The notes below the pieces were generated by a model. It had not been told where the DNA came from, did not search any database, and was given only the letters and a program-made list of their open reading frames with translations. A stretch of 64,000 nt of DNA from contig CABUAW010000003.1 in NCBI GenBank assembly GCA_902489645.1, positions 1 through 64,000 on the forward strand, in the 5' to 3' direction. Origin of the DNA: an uncultured Lachnospiraceae bacterium (GTDB taxonomy: Bacteria; Bacillota; Clostridia; Lachnospirales; Lachnospiraceae). Position 1 is the stretch's first letter, and the number at the start of each line of letters is the position of its first letter. Of this stretch, positions 56,027-64,000 are shown piece after piece. The translations under genes and the position numbers were made by a program.

Positions 56027-57310
56027 ATGAAGTTGAAAAAGTTTCTTGCACTGGCTCTGGCAGTAACTACTGTATTGTCTATGAGCGTACTTACCGGATG
56101 TTCTTCGGATTCCGGCAGTTCTTCGAAAGAAACAACCGCAGCATCTGAGGCTGGAGAAACAGCTGGTGAAACGACAGGAGAAGCAAAGAGTATAGAGGAT
56201 ATTAAGATTGGCTTTATTTTCCTTCACGATGAAAACTCTACTTATGATAAGAATTTCATTGACGCTGCCAATGCTGCAAAAGAGGCTCTTGGACTTTCTG
56301 ATGAACAGGTTATCTTTAAGACAAATATTCCTGAAAGCAGTGAATGTTATGAAGCCGCAGCAGATTTGGCAGACCGTGGCTGCGATATCGTATTTGCCGA
56401 CAGCTTTGGCCATGAGCAGTATATGGCACAGGCTGCAGCAGAATTCCCGGATGTTCAGTTCTGCCATGCAACAGGAACAACCGCACATACAGCAGGCTTA
56501 GATAACTTCCATAATGCATTTGCTTCTATTTATGAGGGACGTTATCTTGCAGGCGTTGCTGCAGGCATGAAGTTAAATGAAATGATTGCTGACGGCGAAA
56601 TTACGGAAGATGAAGCAAAAATGGGTTATGTAGGCGCTTATACATATGCAGAAGTTATTTCCGGATATACTTCCTTCTATCTTGGAGCAAAATCCGTATG
56701 CCCGAGCGTTACAATGGAAGTTCAGTTTACAGGAAGCTGGTATGATGAAACTGCTGAAAAAGAAGCAGCCAATACTTTGATTAGCCGTGATTGTAAATTA
56801 ATCAGCCAGCATGCGGACTCCATGGGCGCACCGACAGCATGCGAGAGCGCTGGTGTTCCTAACGTATCCTACAATGGAAGTACCGTATCTGCATGCCCGA
56901 ATACGTTTATCGTATCTTCCAAGATTGATTGGACACCTTATTTTGAATATATTGTAAACTGCGTAGCTAATGGTGAAGCCATTGCGGCCGATTGGTGCCA
57001 GGGTATCAAAGAGGGTTCTGTAGTTCTTACAGAGCTGAATGACCAGGTTGCTGCCGAAGGAACGGCTGAGGCTATTGCAGAAGCCGAAGAAAAACTGGCT
57101 TCCGGAGAGTTACATGTATTTGATACATCCGTATTCACTGTAGATGGAGCCGCTGTGGATTCCTACATGGCTGATGTAGATACAGATGCGGACTACACAC
57201 CAGATACAGAAGTAATTTCCGACGGATATTTCCATGAGTCTGAAATGCGTTCAGCTCCGTATTTCGACCTTCGTATCGACGGAATTACAACATTGAATGA
57301 AATGTTCTAA
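56027..57310 (+). CDS. BMP-family nucleoside-binding lipoprotein
   Basis: A 427-residue lipoprotein with a signal ending at lipobox LTGC (about residue 25) and a Ser/Thr/Glu-rich linker. The BMP/PnrA fold shows KIGFIFLHDENSTYDKNF, ADSFGHEQYMAQAA and IVSSKIDWTPYFEYIVN. Proteins of this family bind purine nucleosides. AGGAGG-like site before the ATG. A G/C-rich hairpin after it probably keeps its expression above that of the downstream genes. Confidence 0.9.
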   Translation: MKLKKFLALALAVTTVLSMSVLTGCSSDSGSSSKETTAASEAGETAGETTGEAKSIEDIKIGFIFLHDENSTYDKNFIDAANAAKEALGLSDEQVIFKTNIPESSECYEAAADLADRGCDIVFADSFGHEQYMAQAAAEFPDVQFCHATGTTAHTAGLDNFHNAFASIYEGRYLAGVAAGMKLNEMIADGEITEDEAKMGYVGAYTYAEVISGYTSFYLGAKSVCPSVTMEVQFTGSWYDETAEKEAANTLISRDCKLISQHADSMGAPTACESAGVPNVSYNGSTVSACPNTFIVSSKIDWTPYFEYIVNCVANGEAIAADWCQGIKEGSVVLTELNDQVAAEGTAEAIAEAEEKLASGELHVFDTSVFTVDGAAVDSYMADVDTDADYTPDTEVISDGYFHESEMRSAPYFDLRIDGITTLNEMF

Positions 57311-57330
57311 ATGATTATATTTACCCAACC

Positions 57331-57355
57331 GGGCGGGGCATTAACGGCCCCGCCC
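57331..57355 (+). terminator. Intra-operon hairpin after the binding protein
   Basis: GGGCGGGGC (57331-57339) / GCCCCGCCC (57347-57355), perfect 9-bp GC stem, only weak T tract (TTCTGTATTT). Likely a partial terminator or mRNA stabiliser. Confidence 0.6.
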
Positions 57356-57384
57356 TTCTGTATTTATGGCATATAGGAGGAATT

Positions 57385-58929
57385 ATGGAGGAACAAAAAA
57401 ACGCGGCTATTGAATTACGTAATATTACCAAGACCTTCGGGAAGGTAGTTGCGAATAAAGATATCAGCCTTCGTGTAAACCGCGGCGAAATCCTTTCCAT
57501 ACTCGGAGAAAATGGCAGCGGTAAAACAACCCTGATGAATATGATTTCGGGTATTTATTTCCCGGATGAGGGACAGATTTTTATTAACGGTAAAGAAGCG
57601 GTCATCGCTTCTCCGAAGGATGCCTTTGATTATAAAATCGGTATGATTCATCAACATTTTAAACTGGTAGATGTTTTTTCGGCTACGGAGAATATTGTAC
57701 TGGGCTTCGAAGAGGAAAGCGGTTTTAACATCCGCCGTTCAGCGGAGCGTATCCTTAGCATTAGTGAGCAGTACGGTTTCCATCTGGACCCGATGAAAAA
57801 AGTATATGAAATGTCCGTTTCTGAAAAGCAGATGGTAGAAATTGTCAAGGTGCTGTACAGGGGCGCGGATATTTTGATTTTAGATGAACCGACGGCGGTT
57901 CTGACACCTCAGGAGACCCGGAATTTATTTGATATTCTGCGGCGTATGCGTGCGGATGGCAAAGCGATTGTCATTATTACGCATAAGCTTCATGAGGTGC
58001 TTTCTTTGTCAGACCGGGTGGCGGTTCTTCGAAAAGGTGAATATATCGGTACGGTAGAGACGGCAAAGACAAACGAGGCCCAGCTCACCGAAATGATGGT
58101 TGGGAAGAAGGTTTCATTGAATATTGAACGCAGTGAACCGGAGAATCCGAAGGAACGTCTGGTTGTGCGCAATGTCAACTGCATGGACCGCAATGGGGTA
58201 CAGATATTAAAGGATGTGTCCTTTGAGGCCCGTTCCGGAGAAATTCTTGGTATTGCAGGTATTGCGGGAAGCGGCCAGAGAGAACTTCTGGAAGCTATCG
58301 CCGGACTTCAGGCCCTTCAAAGCGGTGAAATTTTATACTATGACCCAAAGACCGGTGAGGAAAGCGATTTGAGAGATAAAACGCCATTGCAGATTCGCGA
58401 TATGGGCGTCCGTCTGTCCTTTGTCCCGGAGGACCGTCTGGGGATGGGACTTGTGGGAAATATGGACATTACGGATAATATGATGCTCCGGAGTTATCGC
58501 AGCGGCAAATCCGTATTTGTTAAGCGTAAACCTCCGAAGGATTTGGCGGAACATATTATTGAACAGTTGGATGTGGTCACGCCGAGTGTCAATACACCGG
58601 TACGCCGCCTGTCCGGAGGCAATGTACAAAAGGTGCTTGTCGGGCGTGAGATTGCCTCATCACCTACGGTATTGATGGCCGCCTATCCGGTCCGTGGATT
58701 GGATATTAATTCTTCCTATCTTATTTATAATCTGCTGAATCAGCAGAAAAAAGCGGGGGTTGCTGTCATCTTTGTCGGCGAGGATTTGGATGTGCTGCTG
58801 GAACTTTGTGACCGTATTATGGTCATTGGCTCCGGTAAAATAACGGGTGTTGTGGACGGACGGACAGCGACGAAGGAACAGATTGGTTTACTGATGACGA
58901 AAACAGATGGAGGGGAGACGCATGAATAA
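57385..58929 (+). CDS. Nucleoside ABC transporter, double ATPase subunit
   Basis: A 514-residue ATPase with two ABC domains. The first is at about 5-240 (Walker A GENGSGKTT, Walker B LILDEPTAVLT). The second is at about 255-510 (Walker A-like GIAGSGQRE and signature LSGGNVQK). The second Walker B region reads VLMAAYPVRGLD, degenerate as is usual in this family (NupO/YufO/RbsA-like). AGGAGG precedes the ATG. The stop overlaps the permease start by 8 bases. Confidence 0.92.
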   Translation: MEEQKNAAIELRNITKTFGKVVANKDISLRVNRGEILSILGENGSGKTTLMNMISGIYFPDEGQIFINGKEAVIASPKDAFDYKIGMIHQHFKLVDVFSATENIVLGFEEESGFNIRRSAERILSISEQYGFHLDPMKKVYEMSVSEKQMVEIVKVLYRGADILILDEPTAVLTPQETRNLFDILRRMRADGKAIVIITHKLHEVLSLSDRVAVLRKGEYIGTVETAKTNEAQLTEMMVGKKVSLNIERSEPENPKERLVVRNVNCMDRNGVQILKDVSFEARSGEILGIAGIAGSGQRELLEAIAGLQALQSGEILYYDPKTGEESDLRDKTPLQIRDMGVRLSFVPEDRLGMGLVGNMDITDNMMLRSYRSGKSVFVKRKPPKDLAEHIIEQLDVVTPSVNTPVRRLSGGNVQKVLVGREIASSPTVLMAAYPVRGLDINSSYLIYNLLNQQKKAGVAVIFVGEDLDVLLELCDRIMVIGSGKITGVVDGRTATKEQIGLLMTKTDGGETHE

Positions 58930-60028
58930 AAAGAAACACGAGCCGAAGTTCCATATCGCCAAGCGGGATGCGCTTGACTGGTGGGAGTCCTGGCTGATTC
59001 GGATTTGCGCGGTTGTGGCTGCCCTGATTGTGTGTGCGTTGGTGACTGTAGTTTTTACCGGGGAGAATCCAATCGGCGTCTATGTAAAGATGTTCGAAGG
59101 CGCCTTTGGAACGAAACGAAGAATTTGGAGTCTGGTTCAGAATATTGCCATGCTTTTGTGCGTGTCTCTGGCGGTGACACCGGCATTTAAAATGCGGTTC
59201 TGGAATATTGGCGCCGAGGGTCAGGTACTGGCCGGGGGACTTGCCACAGCGGCTTGTATGATTTTATTTGGAAATAAGCTGCCGAGCGCTGCGCTGTATG
59301 CTTTGATGATTGTCACAAGCTGTCTGGCCGGCGCCGTTTGGGCGGTGATTCCGGCATTTTTCAGGGCGAACTGGAGGACGAATGAAACTCTGTTTACGTT
59401 GATGATGAATTATATTGCTATCCAGGTGGTTTCCTATTTTACTTATATCTGGTCCGTGCCGAAGGGCTCCGGACAGATTGGCGTTATTAATCAATCGACC
59501 AGAAGCGGATGGATGCCGTCGTTGGGCGGTTACGATTATTTACTGAATATTTTGGTTGTGGCAGCCCTGACCGTATTTATGTTTGTATATTTGCGAAACA
59601 GTAAACACGGTTATGAGATTGCGGTTGTGGGTGAGAGTGAGAATACGGCCCGGTATGTGGGAATCGATGTGAAGAAGGTGATTATCCGTACGATGATTCT
59701 TTCCGGGATGATTTGCGGAATTGCAGGGCTTTTATTGGTCAGCGGAGCGGACCATACAATTACCAGAGATACCGCAGCCGGTCGAGGATTTACAGCGATT
59801 ATGGTTTCCTGGCTCGCAAAGTTTAATCCACTGTATATGGTCCTTACTTCCTTTTTGATTGTTTTTCTTCAGAAGGGAGCCATTGAGATATCGACAACCT
59901 TTGGACTGAACAGTTCGTTTTCAGACATCCTTACGGGAATTATCATTTTCTTTATTATAGGCAGTGAGTTTTTTATTAACTATACAATTAAAGTTCACAA
60001 TTCGAAGAAAGGGGAGAATGAATCATGA
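58922..60028 (+). CDS. Nucleoside ABC transporter permease 1
   Basis: A 368-residue permease of the BPD_transp_2 type (NupP/YufP-like) with about ten helices, including KMRFWNIGAEGQVLAGGLA and AVVGESENTARYVGIDVKKV. Start at ATG 58922 after AGGGGAG; an extension to 58907 lies in the ATPase coding end. Confidence 0.9.
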   Translation: MNKKKHEPKFHIAKRDALDWWESWLIRICAVVAALIVCALVTVVFTGENPIGVYVKMFEGAFGTKRRIWSLVQNIAMLLCVSLAVTPAFKMRFWNIGAEGQVLAGGLATAACMILFGNKLPSAALYALMIVTSCLAGAVWAVIPAFFRANWRTNETLFTLMMNYIAIQVVSYFTYIWSVPKGSGQIGVINQSTRSGWMPSLGGYDYLLNILVVAALTVFMFVYLRNSKHGYEIAVVGESENTARYVGIDVKKVIIRTMILSGMICGIAGLLLVSGADHTITRDTAAGRGFTAIMVSWLAKFNPLYMVLTSFLIVFLQKGAIEISTTFGLNSSFSDILTGIIIFFIIGSEFFINYTIKVHNSKKGENES

Positions 60029-61011
60029 TAGCATCCTTTATTCAGCGTGCAGTTGTTCAGGGAATTCCGCTTTTATTTGGTTCTACCGGAGAAATCATTA
60101 CTGAAAAATCCGGCAATCTGAATCTGGGAATTCCGGGAATTATGTATGTGGGCGGTATCAGCGGCGTTATTGGAGCGTTTATGTATGAACAGTCATTGGC
60201 AGATGCTTCCGCAATGAATCCGGTTTTGGCAGTTCTCATTCCCCTTTTGACGTGTATGTTCGGCTCATTGTGTATGGGGCTGATTTATTGCTTTTTGACA
60301 GTTACTTTGCGGGCCAATCAGAACGTGACCGGTCTTGCATTGACGACCTTCGGAACGGGTTTTGGAAACTTTTTCGGCGGTTCTCTGATTAAACTGGTGA
60401 AAAGTGATATGCCTTCCATCAGTTTAACGGCGACGAGTAACTGTTTTCGGAAAACATTGCCATTTGCGGGCAATCTGGGGCCTGTGGGCCAGGTTTTGTT
60501 TTCCTATAGTTTTCTTGCATATACGGCCATTGTGCTGGCTTTGGTGACATCCTATGTTTTGAGCAGGACCCGTGTGGGACTTCATCTTCGGGCTGTTGGG
60601 GAGAATCCTGCGACGGCGGATGCGGCCGGTATTAATGTCAATCGTTATAAATATGTAGCTACCTGTGTTGGAAGTGTCATTGCGGGCCTGGGCGGTTTGT
60701 ACTATGTTATGGATTATGCTAATGGCGTCTGGTCAAACGACGGCTTCGGTGACCGTGGCTGGCTGGCGATTGCGCTTGTTATTTTCGCCGTATGGCGGCC
60801 AAATTTAAGTATACTTGGCTCTATTTTGTTTGGCGGCCTGTTCATTGTGTATAACTATATTCCGAATTTGGGTATGAGTGACCAGGAGCTGTTCAAAATG
60901 CTTCCCTATGTGGTAACAATTATTGTGCTGATTTTCATTAGTATCCGCGAGAGCCGTGAAACTCAGCCGCCGGCCCATTTGGGTGTGTCTTATTTCCGGG
61001 AGGAAAGATAA
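60025..61011 (+). CDS. Nucleoside ABC transporter permease 2
   Basis: A 328-residue permease (NupQ/YufQ-like) with about nine helices, STGEIITEKSGNLNLGIPGI near the start and LRAVGENPATADAAGINVNR in the middle. Overlaps permease 1 by 4 bases. Last gene of the riboswitch operon. Confidence 0.9.
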   Translation: MIASFIQRAVVQGIPLLFGSTGEIITEKSGNLNLGIPGIMYVGGISGVIGAFMYEQSLADASAMNPVLAVLIPLLTCMFGSLCMGLIYCFLTVTLRANQNVTGLALTTFGTGFGNFFGGSLIKLVKSDMPSISLTATSNCFRKTLPFAGNLGPVGQVLFSYSFLAYTAIVLALVTSYVLSRTRVGLHLRAVGENPATADAAGINVNRYKYVATCVGSVIAGLGGLYYVMDYANGVWSNDGFGDRGWLAIALVIFAVWRPNLSILGSILFGGLFIVYNYIPNLGMSDQELFKMLPYVVTIIVLIFISIRESRETQPPAHLGVSYFREER

Positions 61012-61045
61012 GAAATCTGTAAAAATTATTTAAGTAATGGGCGGA

Positions 61046-61119
61046 TAGGCCTTCTATGATAAAATCTGAATCATAGGAGGCCTAAAATTATGTCAGAACG
61101 CGAAAAGAAAGCGTTTTGA
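61046..61119 (+). other. Hairpin covering the ribosome binding site of a 9-codon ORF
   Basis: A 15-bp stem (61046-61060 with 61070-61084, one T-G pair) has AGGAGG in its right arm. ATG at 61090 opens a 9-codon frame, MSEREKKAF, ending at 61119. No U run follows the stem. It could be a leader-peptide-like element, a decayed gene start, or the operon end structure. The rest of 61012-61191 shows nothing else. Confidence 0.35.
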
Positions 61120-61191
61120 AAGAGAGCAATCATTATGTTTGACAAGTTTCGGTAATGTGGTTATGTCACAGAAGAAATATGTGACAAAAAA

Positions 61192-61252
61192 TAAAAAAAG
61201 CGTATTTACAAGATTTTAGCCGTTTTTTAGGCAATTTGCTGTAAATACGCTT
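61192..61252 (-). terminator. Terminator of tRNA-Leu (minus strand)
   Basis: AAGCGTATTTACA (61198-61210) and TGTAAATACGCTT (61240-61252) form a perfect 13-bp stem. On the minus strand it runs into TTTTTTTATTTTTT. Confidence 0.85.
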
Positions 61253-61254
61253 CA

Positions 61255-61337
61255 TGCAGTTGATGGGAGTTGAACCCACACGAGTATTACCTCACTAGAA
61301 CCTGAATCTAGCGCGTCTGCCATTCCGCCACAACTGC
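61255..61337 (-). tRNA. tRNA-Leu, anticodon CAG
   Basis: 83-base class II tRNA on the minus strand. Acceptor GCAGTTG/CAACTGC, anticodon stem CTAGA/TCTAG with loop TTCAGGT (anticodon CAG), a long variable arm, T arm with GGTTCAACTCC, discriminator A. CCA is not encoded. Confidence 0.94.
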
Positions 61338-61369
61338 ATTCGCTACAATATTCTGTTTGCGACTTTTTT

Positions 61370-61398
61370 ATATTATCAAATAATTAAAAAATAATCAA
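61370..61398 (-). promoter_or_regulatory. Promoter of tRNA-Leu
   Basis: On the minus strand TTGATT (61398-61393) and TAATAT (61375-61370), spacer 17, 33 bases before the tRNA. Confidence 0.65.
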
Positions 61399-61428
61399 GT
61401 GTTTTTTATAAAAATCTTTTAACTATTT

Positions 61429-61947
61429 CTAACATTTTTCCGGTTCCGGATAAGTTTCACCAAAAAGTTCAACGGTCATGGACTGGATTTTCTGAGGAAT
61501 TTTCGGAGCATCCATCCGGTTTGTCGGTACATTAGCGATTTTATCAACGACATTCAGTCCCTCGATAATTTTACCGAAAGCGGCGTATGCGCCGTCAAGG
61601 TGCGGAGCTGGCTGGTGCATGATAAAGAACTGGGAGCCTGCGGAGTTTGGCATCATTGTACGGGCCATCGACAGTACGCCGGTGTCGTGTTTCAGGTTGT
61701 TGACAAAGCCGTTCTGGGTGAATTCGCCGCGAATAGAATAACCAGGGCCGCCCATACCTGTGCCGTCCGGGCATCCGCCCTGAATCATAAAGCCTTTGAT
61801 GACACGGTGAAAAATTAAACCGTCATAGTAACCTTTCTGTACGAGGGAAATGAAGTTATTTACTGTATTCGGAGCGATTTCCGGATAAAGTTCAGCCTTC
61901 ATCACATCGCCGTTTTCCATAGTGATTGTAACAATTGGATTTGCCAT
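61429..61947 (-). CDS. Peptidyl-prolyl cis-trans isomerase (cyclophilin type)
   Basis: A 172-residue cytosolic cyclophilin. Landmarks are GLIFHRVIKGFMIQGGCPDG (catalytic Arg in FHRV), MPNSAGSQFFIMHQPAPHLDG and YAAFGKIIEGLNVVDKI. The ATG at 61947 follows AGGTGG; the frame could extend 6 codons to 61965, without better support. Confidence 0.93.
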   Translation of the reverse strand: MANPIVTITMENGDVMKAELYPEIAPNTVNNFISLVQKGYYDGLIFHRVIKGFMIQGGCPDGTGMGGPGYSIRGEFTQNGFVNNLKHDTGVLSMARTMMPNSAGSQFFIMHQPAPHLDGAYAAFGKIIEGLNVVDKIANVPTNRMDAPKIPQKIQSMTVELFGETYPEPEKC

Positions 61948-62083
61948 GATAAATCCACCTTTCATTTATTTTTCTCTCCATATTGTAGCTGAAATTCCAC
62001 AGGAAGTAAAGGCTTTTCATTGAATAAACCCATAAAATGTTCTATAATATGAACATATCAGATTTTGAGGAGGACACTTGCAA

Positions 62084-63145
62084 ATGGCCATTCTTGCGGT
62101 AAAAATTGACAATTTGGCAACGCTGCGGATGAATGAATTTTTCGATTATGCGGGACATTGCTGGGCTCTTAGCCGGAGCAGAGACAGGGAAGATGCGGTA
62201 GGCGCTGAATTGGAGGATTTTTATGAAGGGACGGTTCAAAGCGGCCATATTGACGGTGTTCCCGTCATATTTGTTTATGAAAATCAAATTGTTGGATGGT
62301 ATGAAACAGCGGTGGTTTATCGTTATATCCGTCATCCGTCCCTCTTTCTGGAAGGAAATATTTGTGCGGATACGAGAAATGTCCGGCTTTTAAAATGCCC
62401 GGCGCCAGTGGGAAAACGTATATTTGGAGACGAAAGTACAGGTCTGGATTTTGTACGGAATAAAAATTATCTGGTGATTGAAAGCGGCGATATGCGATAT
62501 AATCCGTTAAAGAAAATGCTGAATGAGGCTCAGGGCCCGTTTGAAACGGTGGATTATGCGAAAGCGGTGACGGACAGACGGGTAAGGCTTTTCGGACAGG
62601 TGAATCGGACAGCGGGTTTAAAAAAGATGGCCGCTTCGAAGAAACCGGGGCGAAGCTCAGGAACCACAGAGCGGATTGAAGGGCTTTTGAAAGGGTGCGG
62701 GATATTTGCGGCGGAGATTATGGAGGATTGCTGCCGGGATATCGGCACGGTTAAAGCGTTAGGGGAGCTGGCTCTCTCGGTAACCCGGCTGTCGGCGGCG
62801 AATGTCAACGGCTGGTATTATCTGGCGATGGCAAATTATCAGCTTGGTTTTGTGAGGAAGGGCTTGAAAGCGATTGACCGGGCGATTCGGCTGGAACCGG
62901 ATGGCGATGACCTTTTGGTGATGAAAGGCAATCTTTTAGTGAGCAATAGCTGTTTTGAAGAGGCGCTTCGCTGTTATGAGCAGGCCTATGCGATAAATCC
63001 GGAGGACAGCTATTATATTATGGCCGGCCGGGCCTGTGCCTGCATGGGGAATCCGGTGGCGGCGGAAGGGTATTATCGTAAGGTAAAGGACCCGGAAATT
63101 TTAAAGACATTTGAGATTAAGATAGGCAGAAGGAAGTTTATATAG
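62084..63145 (+). CDS. TPR-repeat protein of unknown function
   Basis: A 353-residue protein. The N-terminal half (1-150) is beta-rich and not recognised (GVPVIFVYENQIVGWYETA). The C-terminal part has at least three tetratricopeptide repeats (WYYLAMANYQLGFVRKGLKA, LVMKGNLLVSNSCFEEALRC, YYIMAGRACACMGNPVAAEG). The ATG at 62084 follows GAGGAGG; a TTG six bases earlier is an alternative. Probably a cytosolic scaffold. Confidence 0.7.
   Translation: MAILAVKIDNLATLRMNEFFDYAGHCWALSRSRDREDAVGAELEDFYEGTVQSGHIDGVPVIFVYENQIVGWYETAVVYRYIRHPSLFLEGNICADTRNVRLLKCPAPVGKRIFGDESTGLDFVRNKNYLVIESGDMRYNPLKKMLNEAQGPFETVDYAKAVTDRRVRLFGQVNRTAGLKKMAASKKPGRSSGTTERIEGLLKGCGIFAAEIMEDCCRDIGTVKALGELALSVTRLSAANVNGWYYLAMANYQLGFVRKGLKAIDRAIRLEPDGDDLLVMKGNLLVSNSCFEEALRCYEQAYAINPEDSYYIMAGRACACMGNPVAAEGYYRKVKDPEILKTFEIKIGRRKFI

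Positions 63146-64000
<855 letters not shown>

Overview
The window looks like a replication-origin region of a Firmicute, most likely a Lachnospiraceae-type clostridium. The reasons are the gene order gyrB-recF-yaaA-dnaN-dnaA / rpmH-rnpA-yidD-yidC-jag-mnmE-mnmG-rsmG-parA-parB, clostridial families of unknown function (DUF4446, DUF3881, DUF1015), AGGAGG-type ribosome binding sites and SigA-type promoters. This placement rests on gene content only; no 16S rRNA gene is present.

Region 1 (1-19.3 kb) is the conserved chromosomal core. gyrB (partial), recF, yaaA, dnaN and dnaA read leftward. rpmH, rnpA, yidD, yidC, jag, mnmE, mnmG, rsmG, argS, parA, parB, serS and two genes of unknown function read rightward. 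A bipartite oriC flanks dnaA: a DnaA-box cluster lies upstream of dnaA, and a DnaA-box / GC-rich / DnaA-trio / AT-rich unwinding element lies between dnaA and dnaN. Two parS sites sit just before parAB.

Region 2 (19.4-29.2 kb) is an accessory island downstream of a tRNA-Arg(CCU) gene. It holds repeated GATTAGC motifs, a frameshifted tyrosine integrase, an AT-rich cassette, a frameshifted IS256-family element, gene remnants and two orphan immunity-type genes (ankyrin and Imm53-like). The AT-rich cassette comprises an XRE regulator, a membrane-anchored RlmN/Cfr-like radical-SAM protein, a 119-aa unknown and a SAMHD1-like HD phosphohydrolase with an in-frame stop. It is the best candidate here for an undescribed (possibly anti-phage) system.

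Region 3 (29.2-41.4 kb) is membrane traffic. A TetR regulator is divergent from an MMPL-type permease and its secreted xxxLxxG-repeat partner. An XRE-cupin regulator follows, leading a long operon of a polyamine ABC transporter (potABCD) joined to an OpuC/Osm-type compatible-solute ABC transporter.

Region 4 (41.4-55.7 kb) is mixed housekeeping and envelope: DUF1015, a membrane glycosyltransferase, Hsp20, a DEDD exonuclease, a lipid kinase, trmB, a D-Ala-D-Ala carboxypeptidase, an AI-2E-family protein, MscS, tRNA-Lys, a MATE exporter, and a three-gene set of zinc-ribbon protein, secreted nuclease and membrane-anchored propeller-like protein.

Region 5 (55.7-64 kb) starts with a divergent purine-family riboswitch controlling a BMP-type nucleoside ABC transporter (lipoprotein, double ATPase, two permeases). 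It is followed by tRNA-Leu, a cyclophilin, a TPR protein and the start of glpK.
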